Below are positions 43,639-54,200 of a stretch of DNA of 64,000 bases, piece by piece (the stretch's first letter is position 1; every line of letters begins with the position of its first letter). The position numbers and the translations under genes are program-made. The stretch spans positions 62,001 through 126,000 of the forward strand of contig NZ_JBAKFX010000006.1 of the NCBI RefSeq assembly GCF_037577855.1, given 5' to 3'. The notes beneath the pieces were generated by a model. That model was not told where the DNA came from. It did no database searches and saw only the letters and a list, made by a program, of their open reading frames with translations. This stretch comes from Dethiothermospora halolimnae. GTDB taxonomy: Bacteria; Bacillota; Clostridia; Tissierellales; VENL01.

Positions 43639-45360
43639 ATGGACAAGGATACATATGTTCTAAATTTTATGGGACGATCAACAATAGGAAAGTCAAGAAT
43701 TATTAGTACGTGTATACAAGATAAAGAAATTGGAACATATATTCACAAGGATAATATTAATGGCAAGACTAAAACTAATATTATATATGTTATAAATTAT
43801 GATAAAGATAATACTTATAAATTTATTCCTAAAGTGAATTATATATTTGAAAATTATTTAACAAGAACTGAAGATAAAGTAAAATTTGAATTAGAATCAT
43901 TTAAAAAAGCATTTGATGAAGTTAGTAGTGAAAAAGATTTTGAAGGTATAGAGGAGTTTATAAATCAAATTGATGATATAGAGGAATTAAAAACATGGAT
44001 AAAAAAATATATAAAGAGAATTCAAAAACATCTTATCAAATTGGTAGAGCTAGAAAAATGTGAAAATGAAAATCAAAAGATACTGTTTTATTGTAAATTG
44101 TTTGAGGAAAATTTGATTTATAATAAATTATTTGACATAGAAATTGAATTAAAGGCATCGAAAAAGTTTAAAAAGGTATTAAGAAAATATGAATTAAAAC
44201 GTATTATATTAATAGATACAAGGGGAGTCTTTGATGTGCCTGATAAACTTCAAAGAAGTTTTACTAAGTACAACCCAGATATAAATATTTTTATATTTGA
44301 TGAGAAAGGTATGACAGATCATCTACTTAAACAAATTTATGATGAGTTAGAACCTATGTTTGGTAAATCTTTTGAAATTTGTATTAGAACAACAACACCT
44401 TTAAGTGTTCCTGTGTTATCAGATGTGGATAATTGTATACATCCAACAGGAGATAAAAATTTAACTAAAAAGTTTGATACTATTATTAACTTTCTTAAAC
44501 AAAAAAATGTTCTTGAAGGAAATACTGTGTTTGATATTAGATTGCGAGAGCAATTGGGAACGATATTGCCAGAAATACCCAATAAAAATGACTATGAGCT
44601 TGAGGATCAAGAAGTACAAAAACATAATGATAAGTATGATAGAATCGTTTGTGCACTCTTTGATAAAGTAATTGGGCTTAAGAAGCGAGAAGAAGAGGCG
44701 ATAGCAATTATTAAAGAAAAATGTAAGGATCCATATTATAAAAAAACTTTAATAGATTCTGTTATAGATGGAAAAGAAAGATCAATATGGATTAAATATG
44801 CCAAACGATGTTTAAAGTCGATAAATGGCGAAGGAAACCACTTAACTCCTAAACCACAAGCAGAGACAATACAAAGACATATTAAAAATTTATTTTTCGA
44901 GGATAATCCAACTAGATGGGCAAAAAGAGAATATATGTGTAATATTGTGACATATGAAGCTGCAAATTTAATAAATGAAGCAATAAAACAGATTAGGGAA
45001 ATCAAAGATCAACTATCAGATGAACAGTTATCAGAATATATCTTTATTCTAAAAAATTCTTTATCTGCATGTCAAAATTCTTTGGCTGAATGGCAGTCAT
45101 ATGTATTTTTTAAAGATAGAGGAGTTAATAAAAAAAGAATACCTAGTAAGTATTATTATAAAGCTTACAGTGATACAGTTGTTTTTTCAAAAGGTGGAAC
45201 CATATATTATACAATCTATGACGAGTTAGATGCTGGAAGCTCAACTAAGTGCCACAAATCTTCATTATTAAACTGTATTATTCGAGCTGTGACTGAATTG
45301 ATGCAAGAAAAATTAAACATTGAAAAAATAACCATAAACGATTCAGCTATTAGCAAATAA
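43639..45360 (+). CDS. GTPase-like P-loop protein, orphan family
   Basis: A 573-residue protein with an early P-loop G12-R-S-T-I-G-K18-S (FMGRSTIGKSRIIST) and, after a helical insert, IILIDTRGVFD (D193-T-R-G), which fits a GTPase G3 or Walker B. RTTTPLSVPVLSD comes later. The middle (about 70–180) is helical and charged, like large dynamin- or GIMAP-type GTPases. There is no clear membrane segment. It stands alone with its own terminator, at the start of a block rich in defence-type genes. Function unknown. Confidence 0.6.
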   Translation: MDKDTYVLNFMGRSTIGKSRIISTCIQDKEIGTYIHKDNINGKTKTNIIYVINYDKDNTYKFIPKVNYIFENYLTRTEDKVKFELESFKKAFDEVSSEKDFEGIEEFINQIDDIEELKTWIKKYIKRIQKHLIKLVELEKCENENQKILFYCKLFEENLIYNKLFDIEIELKASKKFKKVLRKYELKRIILIDTRGVFDVPDKLQRSFTKYNPDINIFIFDEKGMTDHLLKQIYDELEPMFGKSFEICIRTTTPLSVPVLSDVDNCIHPTGDKNLTKKFDTIINFLKQKNVLEGNTVFDIRLREQLGTILPEIPNKNDYELEDQEVQKHNDKYDRIVCALFDKVIGLKKREEEAIAIIKEKCKDPYYKKTLIDSVIDGKERSIWIKYAKRCLKSINGEGNHLTPKPQAETIQRHIKNLFFEDNPTRWAKREYMCNIVTYEAANLINEAIKQIREIKDQLSDEQLSEYIFILKNSLSACQNSLAEWQSYVFFKDRGVNKKRIPSKYYYKAYSDTVVFSKGGTIYYTIYDELDAGSSTKCHKSSLLNCIIRAVTELMQEKLNIEKITINDSAISK

Positions 45361-45422
45361 ATGAATGGTTTATAGTTACCTTATATATTGAAAAAAATAA
45401 ATACTTATAAATATGTATAATA

Positions 45423-45450
45423 AAAGCATCTGCTTAGGTAGATGCTTTTT
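45423..45450 (+). terminator. Terminator after GTPase-like gene
   Basis: AAAGCATCT, loop GCTTAGGT, AGATGCTTT, then T. The following 200 bases before the next gene are AT-rich leader. Confidence 0.85.
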
Positions 45451-45651
45451 ATAGTACATAAAATTTAAATATTTGGAAAATTAAATAGGAACATTTTTAC
45501 AAGGTCATGTAAATAATATAGTATTTCAATAGTCGATGCTATTTATTGTTTATGTTATGCTAAAAGATAATATAGATAATAGATTGATTTTGAAATGATA
45601 TAAATAAGTTTTATAATCATTATTGGTTTAACTTCAAAAGGAGGAGAATTT

Positions 45652-47073
45652 ATGAATATAGAAGAATTTGATATAGAAGAGTATGTTAAAAATTATATTC
45701 TTGAAGGAAAAGATGAACAAAGTTTGTCTCAAAAAGAGTATGATTATTACTTAGATAAGAAAGATAGTCATATAAAAAATGTGCAAAATTGGTTGAAATA
45801 TTTTAATTGCAGTGGAAAACTAGAAGTTTTTTCATTTGAAAATAAAGTTTTAGAATATTTTCCTATTGAAAAATTTGATGAAAAAGATATTTCAAAATTT
45901 ATAGATCACATGTTTTCATTAAAAGATGAAGGAGAATTTATTGGAAATAAATTGATTTCTAATCTGTCAAAGATTTCTATTGATAGCATAAAGAATAAAA
46001 CAGAAGAAAGGTCATACGAGTTTTTCTATATAGAAAAGCCTTCAAAAAGTGAATTTAGTCAAGATTTGGATTTATATAAAAATAAGAAAAGATATTTAAT
46101 TAGAAAAACACCATTGGAGGTAAAAACGTTAATAAAGGGCTGTATAGATGAATTAGAGATATTAAAAGGAGAAAAAGTTTTGTCAAATCTTAGCTATGTG
46201 GTAGATTATGTTGCAGATATTTTATTACAAATATTTAATTACTGGGTAATTACGATAGAAAACTTTAATTACAAAGAAAAAATTGATGTGACAAGACGTA
46301 TAGAATTATATCTAAAAGAATATAAAAAATCTCTAATAAGATTTAAAAAGAATAGAAAATTTAATACAGAATTGAAAGATGCGGTGTCTATTTTTGTTTC
46401 TTTTTTAGAAAAAAGGAATGATTATGGTAATTATATTAATATTTTTAAAAAGTTAGAAGAAGAACAAAAGGATGAACCTGAATTTTTTGCATCTCCAAGA
46501 GATATTTATAGAGTAAAGAAAGAAGAGATGGTTTCAATAAAAGAACAAAAAAAAATTATAACAGAAGAAAGTAAAGTTGATAATTACAGTGATAAGTTGG
46601 AAAAAACAAAAGAAATAATAAAAATATTTTCTCAATATGGCTTACGAAATGCTGATGTTAATGCTATTTTTGATAGAAAGGTGTATTTTAGGGAAATTTA
46701 TTTAAGTAACTCTAAGTTCAAACGACAATCTAAGACAATAGTTCGTAAATATTTGAAGAATATTCAAAAGAAAAAAAATAAGGGATATAGTACTAAAGAA
46801 ATAATTAATTCATTTGAAAAAGAATCAGAATATAGGTTTTTTCGTGAAAAAATAAGTAGAGGATATTTTAGGGAGACATGTGATATAAGATTATATAGTG
46901 TAAAAAATAAATTACAAAAAAAATTATATGAAGTATTATTGGATACGTTATTGATTTATGATTACAAAATTTCTATTGAATATTTACAGAAAATTATAAG
47001 TGAACTGATTCCAATTTGTTTCAAGCACATTGATGATCTTCTGGAAACTATATATGGGAATAGGATTTTTTGA
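45652..47073 (+). CDS. Unknown 473-residue protein
   Basis: A hydrophilic, Lys/Glu-rich, mostly helical protein with no membrane segment. Residues 300–360 are strongly charged (VKKEEMVSIKEQKKIITEESK), and 370–430 are rich in Arg/Lys and aromatics (FKRQSKTIVRKYLKNIQKKKN). AAAGGAGGAG lies 8 bases upstream. It precedes a small gene 77 bases away. No catalytic motif is recognised. Its place between the GTPase-like and restriction genes suggests accessory or defence content. Confidence 0.6.
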   Translation: MNIEEFDIEEYVKNYILEGKDEQSLSQKEYDYYLDKKDSHIKNVQNWLKYFNCSGKLEVFSFENKVLEYFPIEKFDEKDISKFIDHMFSLKDEGEFIGNKLISNLSKISIDSIKNKTEERSYEFFYIEKPSKSEFSQDLDLYKNKKRYLIRKTPLEVKTLIKGCIDELEILKGEKVLSNLSYVVDYVADILLQIFNYWVITIENFNYKEKIDVTRRIELYLKEYKKSLIRFKKNRKFNTELKDAVSIFVSFLEKRNDYGNYINIFKKLEEEQKDEPEFFASPRDIYRVKKEEMVSIKEQKKIITEESKVDNYSDKLEKTKEIIKIFSQYGLRNADVNAIFDRKVYFREIYLSNSKFKRQSKTIVRKYLKNIQKKKNKGYSTKEIINSFEKESEYRFFREKISRGYFRETCDIRLYSVKNKLQKKLYEVLLDTLLIYDYKISIEYLQKIISELIPICFKHIDDLLETIYGNRIF

Positions 47074-47150
47074 AAAAAGCATTCTGTGACAAGCTAATTT
47101 TTTTGTTGTAAAATTTGAGTAAATTAAAAATTAGCTAGGAGGATGTAAAT

Positions 47151-47522
47151 ATGGATATTTTAAAAGGTAGAATTGTAGAAATTGAAAAAAATGTAAACAA
47201 AATAACATATGTGACTCAGCAAATAAAGAAAAATGAACAGCCTAAATATGACGATAGATATCCAGGTGGATGTGGGACATATGTAACAGGTAGTGAATAT
47301 TTAGGAACAACTCTAGAGGTGAAAATTTTTATTTATGACTTGAAGCGTTGTATTTATTTTGATATTTATGAATATGTGTTATTAGAAAATAAAAAATGTA
47401 GGATTTCATCTAAATTATTAGACCATGTTGTGACTTCAAATGTTGGAAAGAAAGTAAATGTGGGTATTGATGATAATAATAATTATTTTGATATGTCTCA
47501 ATTAGATGTTATACCCCAATAA
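47151..47522 (+). CDS. Unknown small beta-rich protein
   Basis: A 123-residue protein (MDILKGRIVEIEKNVNKITYV..., VTGSEYLGTTLEVKIFIYDL). The alternating pattern suggests a small barrel (OB/SH3-like). There is a tight YPGGCGTYV turn. AGGAGG at 47136–47141 is well placed. No family is recognised. Confidence 0.6.
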   Translation: MDILKGRIVEIEKNVNKITYVTQQIKKNEQPKYDDRYPGGCGTYVTGSEYLGTTLEVKIFIYDLKRCIYFDIYEYVLLENKKCRISSKLLDHVVTSNVGKKVNVGIDDNNNYFDMSQLDVIPQ

Positions 47523-47637
47523 TGTAACGAGCTATTTAAAAGGTTTTTTGATGATTTCGTATAGATATAGCATTATAATTTATTGTTTATAGAACAAGAG
47601 TTTAGAATATTTATGCTAATTTATATGAAATACAAAG

Positions 47638-47669
47638 AGCATCTATCAATAAAGGGTAGGTGCTTTTTT
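47638..47669 (+). terminator. AGCATCT-type terminator
   Basis: AGCATCTATC, AATAAA, GGGTAGGTGCT, then TTTTTT. Confidence 0.8.
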
Positions 47670-47779
47670 AGTGCATAAAGGAGAAACTTCAACAATAACA
47701 TTGCCATATGTAACCAATAAGAGTATAATTAAAATATAAAAATGATATCTTTTAAATACAAAAAGAAGGTGATGCATGA

Positions 47780-48025
47780 TTGGAAATTAAAATGTTTTAT
47801 AAAAGTCAACTTGAAGTATCTAAAGTGATTAATGAACTGATTGATGGTTACTGGAATGATGAAATATCAGAAGAGTTACTTATAAAGAATACAAAAAAAT
47901 TAATAGAATATAATAAACCAAAAATCATTAAGAATGGAGATTATACAACTGTATTAAAACAAAAATGTGGAAAAAGGAGATTAGGAGTTTTAAGTAAAAT
48001 ATTAGAAATAATTGAGTCTAGATAG
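47780..48025 (+). CDS. TIGR04540-like small protein
   Basis: An 81-residue protein (MFYKSQLEVSKVINELIDGYWNDEISEELLIKN..., GDYTTVLKQKCGKRRLGVLSKIL) that resembles the TIGR04540 family from memory. TTG 47780 sits 7 bases after AAGGTGAT, and the ATG at 47792 is an alternative. The gene ends 16 bases before the helicase start and is probably the first gene of that operon. The GxYTxVxxQKCGKRRL end is the recognisable part. Confidence 0.65.
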   Translation: MEIKMFYKSQLEVSKVINELIDGYWNDEISEELLIKNTKKLIEYNKPKIIKNGDYTTVLKQKCGKRRLGVLSKILEIIESR

Positions 48026-48041
48026 TAAAGGGGGCAATATA

Positions 48042-51000
48042 TTGGGAGTTCATAATGATTTAACCTTTTTTACAAATGAACCAGAAAGGAATCTTTATGA
48101 TCGATTTAATAAGATTCTAAAGTCAAATACACAATTTTATGATATGCTTGTTGGATATTTTAGGACAAGTGGATTTCATTTAATGTATCCAGCAATGAAA
48201 GATGTTGAGAAAATAAGAGTTTTAGTAGGACTAAACGTAGATGGAAAAACTGTACAAATTATTCAAAAATCTAAGGAAGAACAAATGTCTTTTGAAATGT
48301 CACATAAAGAAGTAAAGAAGGAATTTTCAGATGATGTAGCTGAAGAAATGCAGAATTCAGAAGATAGTTACAGGGTAGAAAAAGGTGTTAAAACTTTTAT
48401 TAAATGGCTTCAAACTGGGAAAATAGAAATGAGAGTATATCCTGATGCACCAATTCATGCCAAGGTCTATATTATGCGAAAGGATATGGAGAAAGTTCCA
48501 GATCAATATGGAACAGTCATAACAGGTTCAAGTAACTTTTCAAAATCAGGTCTTGTAAATAATCTTGAGTTTAATGTTGAATTAAAAGATAGTAGAGATG
48601 TTGAATTTGCATTAAATAAATTTGAAGAACTTTGGGAACGTTCTGTAGATATTTCTGATGAATATATAGAAACAGTAAATGAAAAGACATGGATTAGAGA
48701 AGATATTACACCTTATGAACTTTTTCTAAAAACATTATATGAATATTTCAAGGAAGAAATTAATGAAGATAAAAATGAAACTTGGGAAGAGATACTTCCT
48801 GATGGTTTTATGAAACTTAAATATCAAACAGATGCTGTAATACAAGCTAAAAAAATACTAAAAGCCTATAATGGTGTTTTTATAGCTGATGTAGTGGGTC
48901 TTGGTAAAACTTTCATATGTGCAATGTTAGCACAAAGATTGAGAGGAAGAAAGTTAATTATATGTCCTCCAGTTCTTAAAGAGTACTGGGAAAGGACATT
49001 ACAACAATTTGAAGTGGCAGCTAAGGTTGAATCATTAGGAAAATTAGATAGTATTCTTGAAGATAATGATTTAATAAAAAATGTTAAATATGTTTTTATT
49101 GATGAAGCCCATAGATTTAGAAATGAAAAGACTGAGAGTTTCCAAAAACTCCATCAAATTTGCTATAACAAGAAAGTTATTTTAATAACTGCTACACCAC
49201 AAAACAATTATTCTAGTGATATAGCTAATCAGATCTATTTATTTCAACCCAAAAACAATAGTACCATTATACCAAACAATAAAAATATAGAAGGATTTTT
49301 TAGTAAATTAGATAGAAAATTAAAAAAATTAGATAAAGGGACACAAGACTATTCAGAAACATTAAAAGCCAACTCAGAAATTATTAGAGATCAAGTCCTT
49401 AGAAATGTAATGATTAGAAGAACTAGAAAAGAGATTATGGAATACTATAAAGATGATTTAGAAAAGCAGGGACTTAAATTTCCAGAGTTAGGTGATCCAG
49501 ACAAAATTGTTTATAGTTATGACGACCATATAGAAACTGTATTTAATCATACAATATCGTGTATTCAAAAACTTAAATATGCAAGATATAAACCACTGAC
49601 TTACTTAAAAGATATTACAAAAGAAGTAGCATCACTTTTAGTATCTCAAAGGAATATGTCAGGTTTTATGAAGTCTATTTTAATTAAAAGACTTGAAAGT
49701 AGTTTTGAAGCATTTAAAAAGACTTTAAATAGATTTATAAAATCCTATGAAAAGTTCTTAAAAATGTGCTTAGATGGAGAAGTTTATATTAGTAAAAAAG
49801 TTGATGTATATGATCTTTTAGATAATGGTGATGATGAAAAACTTATGGAATTAGTTGAAGAAGATATTGTCCAATACTATTCTATAAAATCTTTTAATAA
49901 AGAGTTTATACCTTCAATAAAACATGATTTAAATATATTAAAGGAACTTGAAGATGAGTGGGAAGAGATTATAGAAGACCCAAAAAAAGAACAGTTTCTA
50001 TATGAACTAGAAAATAATGAAAAGATAAAAGATAAAAAAATCATTATATTTACAGAATCAAAGGAAACAGCAGATTATGTTGGAGCTTATTTGGAAAACT
50101 ATTATCCAAAAAGGGTATTGGTTTATAGTGGACAAGGTTCTAGGACAGTAAGGCAGGAGATAGAGGCAAATTATAATCCTGATTATGTATATGAAAAGAA
50201 AAATGATATTGATTTTTTAGTTACAACAGATGTATTAGCTGAGGGAAAAAATCTTCATAGGAGTAATGTCCTTATAAACTATGATTTACCATGGAATCCA
50301 ACAAAAATAATGCAGAGGGTAGGACGTATAAACAGAGTTGGAACTAAACATGATAAAATATATGTATTTAACTTTTTTCCAACAGCTCAAGCTAATGCTC
50401 ATTTACCGTTAGAAGAAAATATCATACTAAAGATACAATCATTTCATGATACTTTAGGAGAGGATTTTAAGTATTTATCAGATGATGAGGAAGTTTCATC
50501 ACATAATCTTTATAAAAAGTTAAATAGTAAAGAAACCCTCGAAGCAGAAGAAAATGATGAAGAATCTGAATTAAAATACTTAAACATTATTAGAGAAATT
50601 CGAGACAATGATGAAAACTTATATGAAAGAATAAAAAGATTACCTCAGAAGTCTAAAAGTGGAAGAATACTAGATGATATTTCAAATGATAAGACAGTTA
50701 CATTTTTAAGAAAAGGTGGGCTTAAAAAGTTTTTTATGGGAGATAGTAAAGATTCAAAAGAAATATATTTCTTACAGGCAATGAAATATTTAGAGGTAAC
50801 TCCCAATGAAAAAAAAGTAAAAACTCCAAAAGTTTATTTTGAACATTTAGAACTAAATAAATTAGGTTTTGAAATAGCTCTTACGGAAGAGAAGGAAATT
50901 ATTACAGAAAAATCTTCAAAGACAGGAAATGATGCAAAAGTAATAAAACTTTTAAAAGCTATTTCAAAATGTAAAGCCTTTACAGATAACCAAGAGACAT

Positions 51001-51233
51001 TAATAAAGAAAATGAAAAAGATATGGGAAGAAGGAAATATACCAGCAAGTATTTCAAAAGAAGTTTTAAAACAAACTAAAGGTATGAATGATCCAGTAAA
51101 AATTTTCTATGAAATAAAGGAAATAGTTCCAGAAAAATATTTTGAAGAACGTAAGATAAAGAAGAAGGTAAATTTATCAGGAGATATGAAGGTTATACTG
51201 TCATCATACTTAAAAAAGGGGGATAGAGGATAG
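48042..51233 (+). CDS. PLD-nuclease/SF2 helicase restriction-type protein
   Basis: A 1,063-residue fusion. The N-terminal 230 residues carry a phospholipase-D-like nuclease half-site, H139-A-K141 in IHAKVYIM and GSSNFSKSGL. An SF2 helicase (SNF2/DEAD-like) follows: Walker A GLGKT (K289), D354-E-A-H, motif III ITATPQ, and the C-terminal lobe with TTDVLAEGKNLH and QRVGRINRVG. Such enzymes translocate on or cleave foreign DNA. TTG 48042 with AAGGGGG at 48028 is preferred. The gene abuts the methyltransferase gene (TAG then ATG at 51234), so the two are one operon. Confidence 0.85.
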   Translation: MGVHNDLTFFTNEPERNLYDRFNKILKSNTQFYDMLVGYFRTSGFHLMYPAMKDVEKIRVLVGLNVDGKTVQIIQKSKEEQMSFEMSHKEVKKEFSDDVAEEMQNSEDSYRVEKGVKTFIKWLQTGKIEMRVYPDAPIHAKVYIMRKDMEKVPDQYGTVITGSSNFSKSGLVNNLEFNVELKDSRDVEFALNKFEELWERSVDISDEYIETVNEKTWIREDITPYELFLKTLYEYFKEEINEDKNETWEEILPDGFMKLKYQTDAVIQAKKILKAYNGVFIADVVGLGKTFICAMLAQRLRGRKLIICPPVLKEYWERTLQQFEVAAKVESLGKLDSILEDNDLIKNVKYVFIDEAHRFRNEKTESFQKLHQICYNKKVILITATPQNNYSSDIANQIYLFQPKNNSTIIPNNKNIEGFFSKLDRKLKKLDKGTQDYSETLKANSEIIRDQVLRNVMIRRTRKEIMEYYKDDLEKQGLKFPELGDPDKIVYSYDDHIETVFNHTISCIQKLKYARYKPLTYLKDITKEVASLLVSQRNMSGFMKSILIKRLESSFEAFKKTLNRFIKSYEKFLKMCLDGEVYISKKVDVYDLLDNGDDEKLMELVEEDIVQYYSIKSFNKEFIPSIKHDLNILKELEDEWEEIIEDPKKEQFLYELENNEKIKDKKIIIFTESKETADYVGAYLENYYPKRVLVYSGQGSRTVRQEIEANYNPDYVYEKKNDIDFLVTTDVLAEGKNLHRSNVLINYDLPWNPTKIMQRVGRINRVGTKHDKIYVFNFFPTAQANAHLPLEENIILKIQSFHDTLGEDFKYLSDDEEVSSHNLYKKLNSKETLEAEENDEESELKYLNIIREIRDNDENLYERIKRLPQKSKSGRILDDISNDKTVTFLRKGGLKKFFMGDSKDSKEIYFLQAMKYLEVTPNEKKVKTPKVYFEHLELNKLGFEIALTEEKEIITEKSSKTGNDAKVIKLLKAISKCKAFTDNQETLIKKMKKIWEEGNIPASISKEVLKQTKGMNDPVKIFYEIKEIVPEKYFEERKIKKKVNLSGDMKVILSSYLKKGDRG

Positions 51234-54200
51234 ATGAATACTGCAAAAATAAGTATTTTGAAAGAGACATTTGATAATAAATTCAATATTAAACGTTTTA
51301 GAAAATTCACAAGAGATTTTTTAAATGAACCAGAAATGCTTAAAGAAGCTAGACACACAGATATATGGAAAGAATATGAAGATCATATAAAAGCTTATTA
51401 TATTATTGCTAAATATACAGATAATGAAGATAATGATTTGATCGTAATGACAGTGGAATTAAAAAGAAATACAAGTGTAGATAGAGCAAGAAGTATGCAA
51501 AGAAATTTTATTTCTAAAGTTTTAGATAATAATAATTTGGATGCAGCCGTTGTAGCATTTTATACAGAAGATGAGCCAAGTTGGAGGCTGTCTTTTGTGA
51601 GGTTAGATTACACTCTTACAGAGAATGGGATTGACTTGAAGTTAACTCCAGCTAAAAGATACTCATACTTAGTAGGTGAAAATGAACCAAATCATACTGT
51701 AAAAGAACAGCTAAGATATATATTTAAGGATGATAATCACAATCCCACATTAGAGGATATTCAAGATGTATTTAGTGTTGAAAAGGTTACAAAAGATTTT
51801 TTTAATCAATATAAAGAGAAATATTTAGAATTAAAAGAAACTATACATATATCTTTTTTAGATGCAAGTATTGAAGAAAGGTTTTGTAAGAAATTTTTAG
51901 GACAAATTTTATTTTTATATTTTTTACAAAAAAGAGGTTGGTTAGGAGTAGGAAAAAAAGAGCAGTGGGGCAATGGAGATAAAAATTATATAAGGAATCA
52001 ATTTAATCTTGTTATAGAAAAAGAGCAGAATTTTTATACTGATTTTCTTGCTAAATTATTTCGAAGCTTAAATGATAGTGCGAGGGTGTTATTTTCTAAA
52101 GAGTTAGACTGTAAAGTACCTTTTTTAAATGGGGATTTATTTGATACGATAGGTAAATATGATGTTATTATTAATAATAGTTATTTTTCAAATGATAGCA
52201 ATACAGGTCTTTTGGATATTTTAGATACTTATAATTTTACTGTAAATGAGAATGATCCAATTGAAATAGATGTAGGCATAGACCCTGAGATGTTAGGGGA
52301 AATTTTTCAGAGATTATTAGATGTCAAAGAGAGAAAAGATACAGGGTCTTTTTATACTCCTAAAGAAATTGTTCATTATATGTGCCAAGAAAGTCTTATT
52401 AATTATTTAGTTAATGAATGTGATAAAGATTATAATTTTATAAAAAAATTTATTAATGAATGTTATAATGATTTTCCAATAGATGAATATAGTTTTCAAT
52501 TTCAAGAAAAAGTTGAAAAAGCGTTACAAACTATAACAGTTATAGACCCAGCAGTAGGATCAGGAGCTTTTCTTTTAGCTATGGTTATAGATATAGTAAA
52601 AATAAGAAAAAGTATTTCACCAGATAAAAGTAATTATCAATTAAAATTGGAAACAATAGAAAATTCTATTTTTGGTGTAGACATTCAACCATCCGCAGTT
52701 GATATAGCAAAGCTGAGATTAAACTTAACTTTGATTATTGATGAAAAGGATGTAAAGAAAAATCCTACCCCTTTACCAAACTTGAACTATAATATATGTT
52801 GGGGAAACAGTTTGATAGATGAAATAGAAGGAATAGATATGAATGATATAGACATAAATAGTGAAAATATATTAAAGTTAATTAAAATGGAAAAAGATTT
52901 TTTTAAGACACACACTAAAAAGAATAAATTGACTTTAAAAAGAAAAATAGAGGAACATATTGTATCTATTATAGCGAAGACATCAAAGGCAAAAATATAT
53001 GATATTTATAATTATTTAAAAATGGACAATACTCATAGATATTTTTTATGGAAACTAAATTTCCCAAGAGTATTTAAGGAAAAAGGTGGATTTGATATTG
53101 TTATTGGTAATCCACCTTATGTAGGGGAAAAGGGGAACAAAGAGATATTTAGACCAATTGCTAATACTAGTTTTGGCAAAAAGTACTATAAAGGTAAGAT
53201 GGATTTATTTTATTTCTTTTTTCATAAGGGAATTGATATCTGTAGAGAAGGAGGAATTATAGAATTTATTACAACCAACTATTATACTACTGCAAATGGA
53301 GCAACAACTTTAAGGTTAGATTTTAAGAATAGGACTAATGTTTTGAAATTACTTAACTTTAATGAATTAAGAATATTTGAATCTGCGTTAGGTCAACATA
53401 ACTTAATTACATTATTAGAAAAAGGTTGCTTGAAAGAAAACTTAGATACTGAAATAGTTAATGTGAAAAAAGAGGGGTATGCAGACAATAGAAATTTGAA
53501 AAAAATATTAGAAAACATAGATGACGAAACTGATTATTTTATAAAAGACAAGACTAGTCTATTTGATGGTGAAGAAGCATATATGAGAATTATAGAAGGG
53601 TCAGACAGTTATTTGAATTCTATTTTAAATAAGATTTCTAAAGGAATAAAAATTGGTGAAATTTGCAATGTGAATCAAGGGATTGTATCTGGTGCAGATA
53701 AATTGTCAAATAGACATATTAATAAATTTGGAGTAAAAGGTAGAAAAGGTGAAGGTATTTTTGTATTGAATGAAGATGAAATAAGAGAAAAAAACTTTCA
53801 AATACAAGAAAAAGAATTATTAAAACCTTTTTATAAAAATTCAGATATTTCAAGGTATAAGTCAAATATTAACACTGATAAGAAAATAATTTACATAGAT
53901 AGAAAATTAAAAAATATTGGCGATAAATTTCCTAATTTAGAAAAACATTTTCGTAAATATTATCCTATATTGTCTCAGCGAAGAGAAGTAAAAAAAGGGT
54001 CTATAGAGTTTTTTCATTTACAATGGGGGCGAAACGAAAAAATATTTAGAGGAGAAAAAATAATAGCTCCTCAAAGAAATAAATTAAATACTTTTGCATA
54101 TAATGATAACCTGTGGTATTCAAGTGCAGATGTGTATTATATAACACCTAAAGATAATAGTATAGAGTTAAAGTATTTATTAGCGATATTGAATTCTAAA

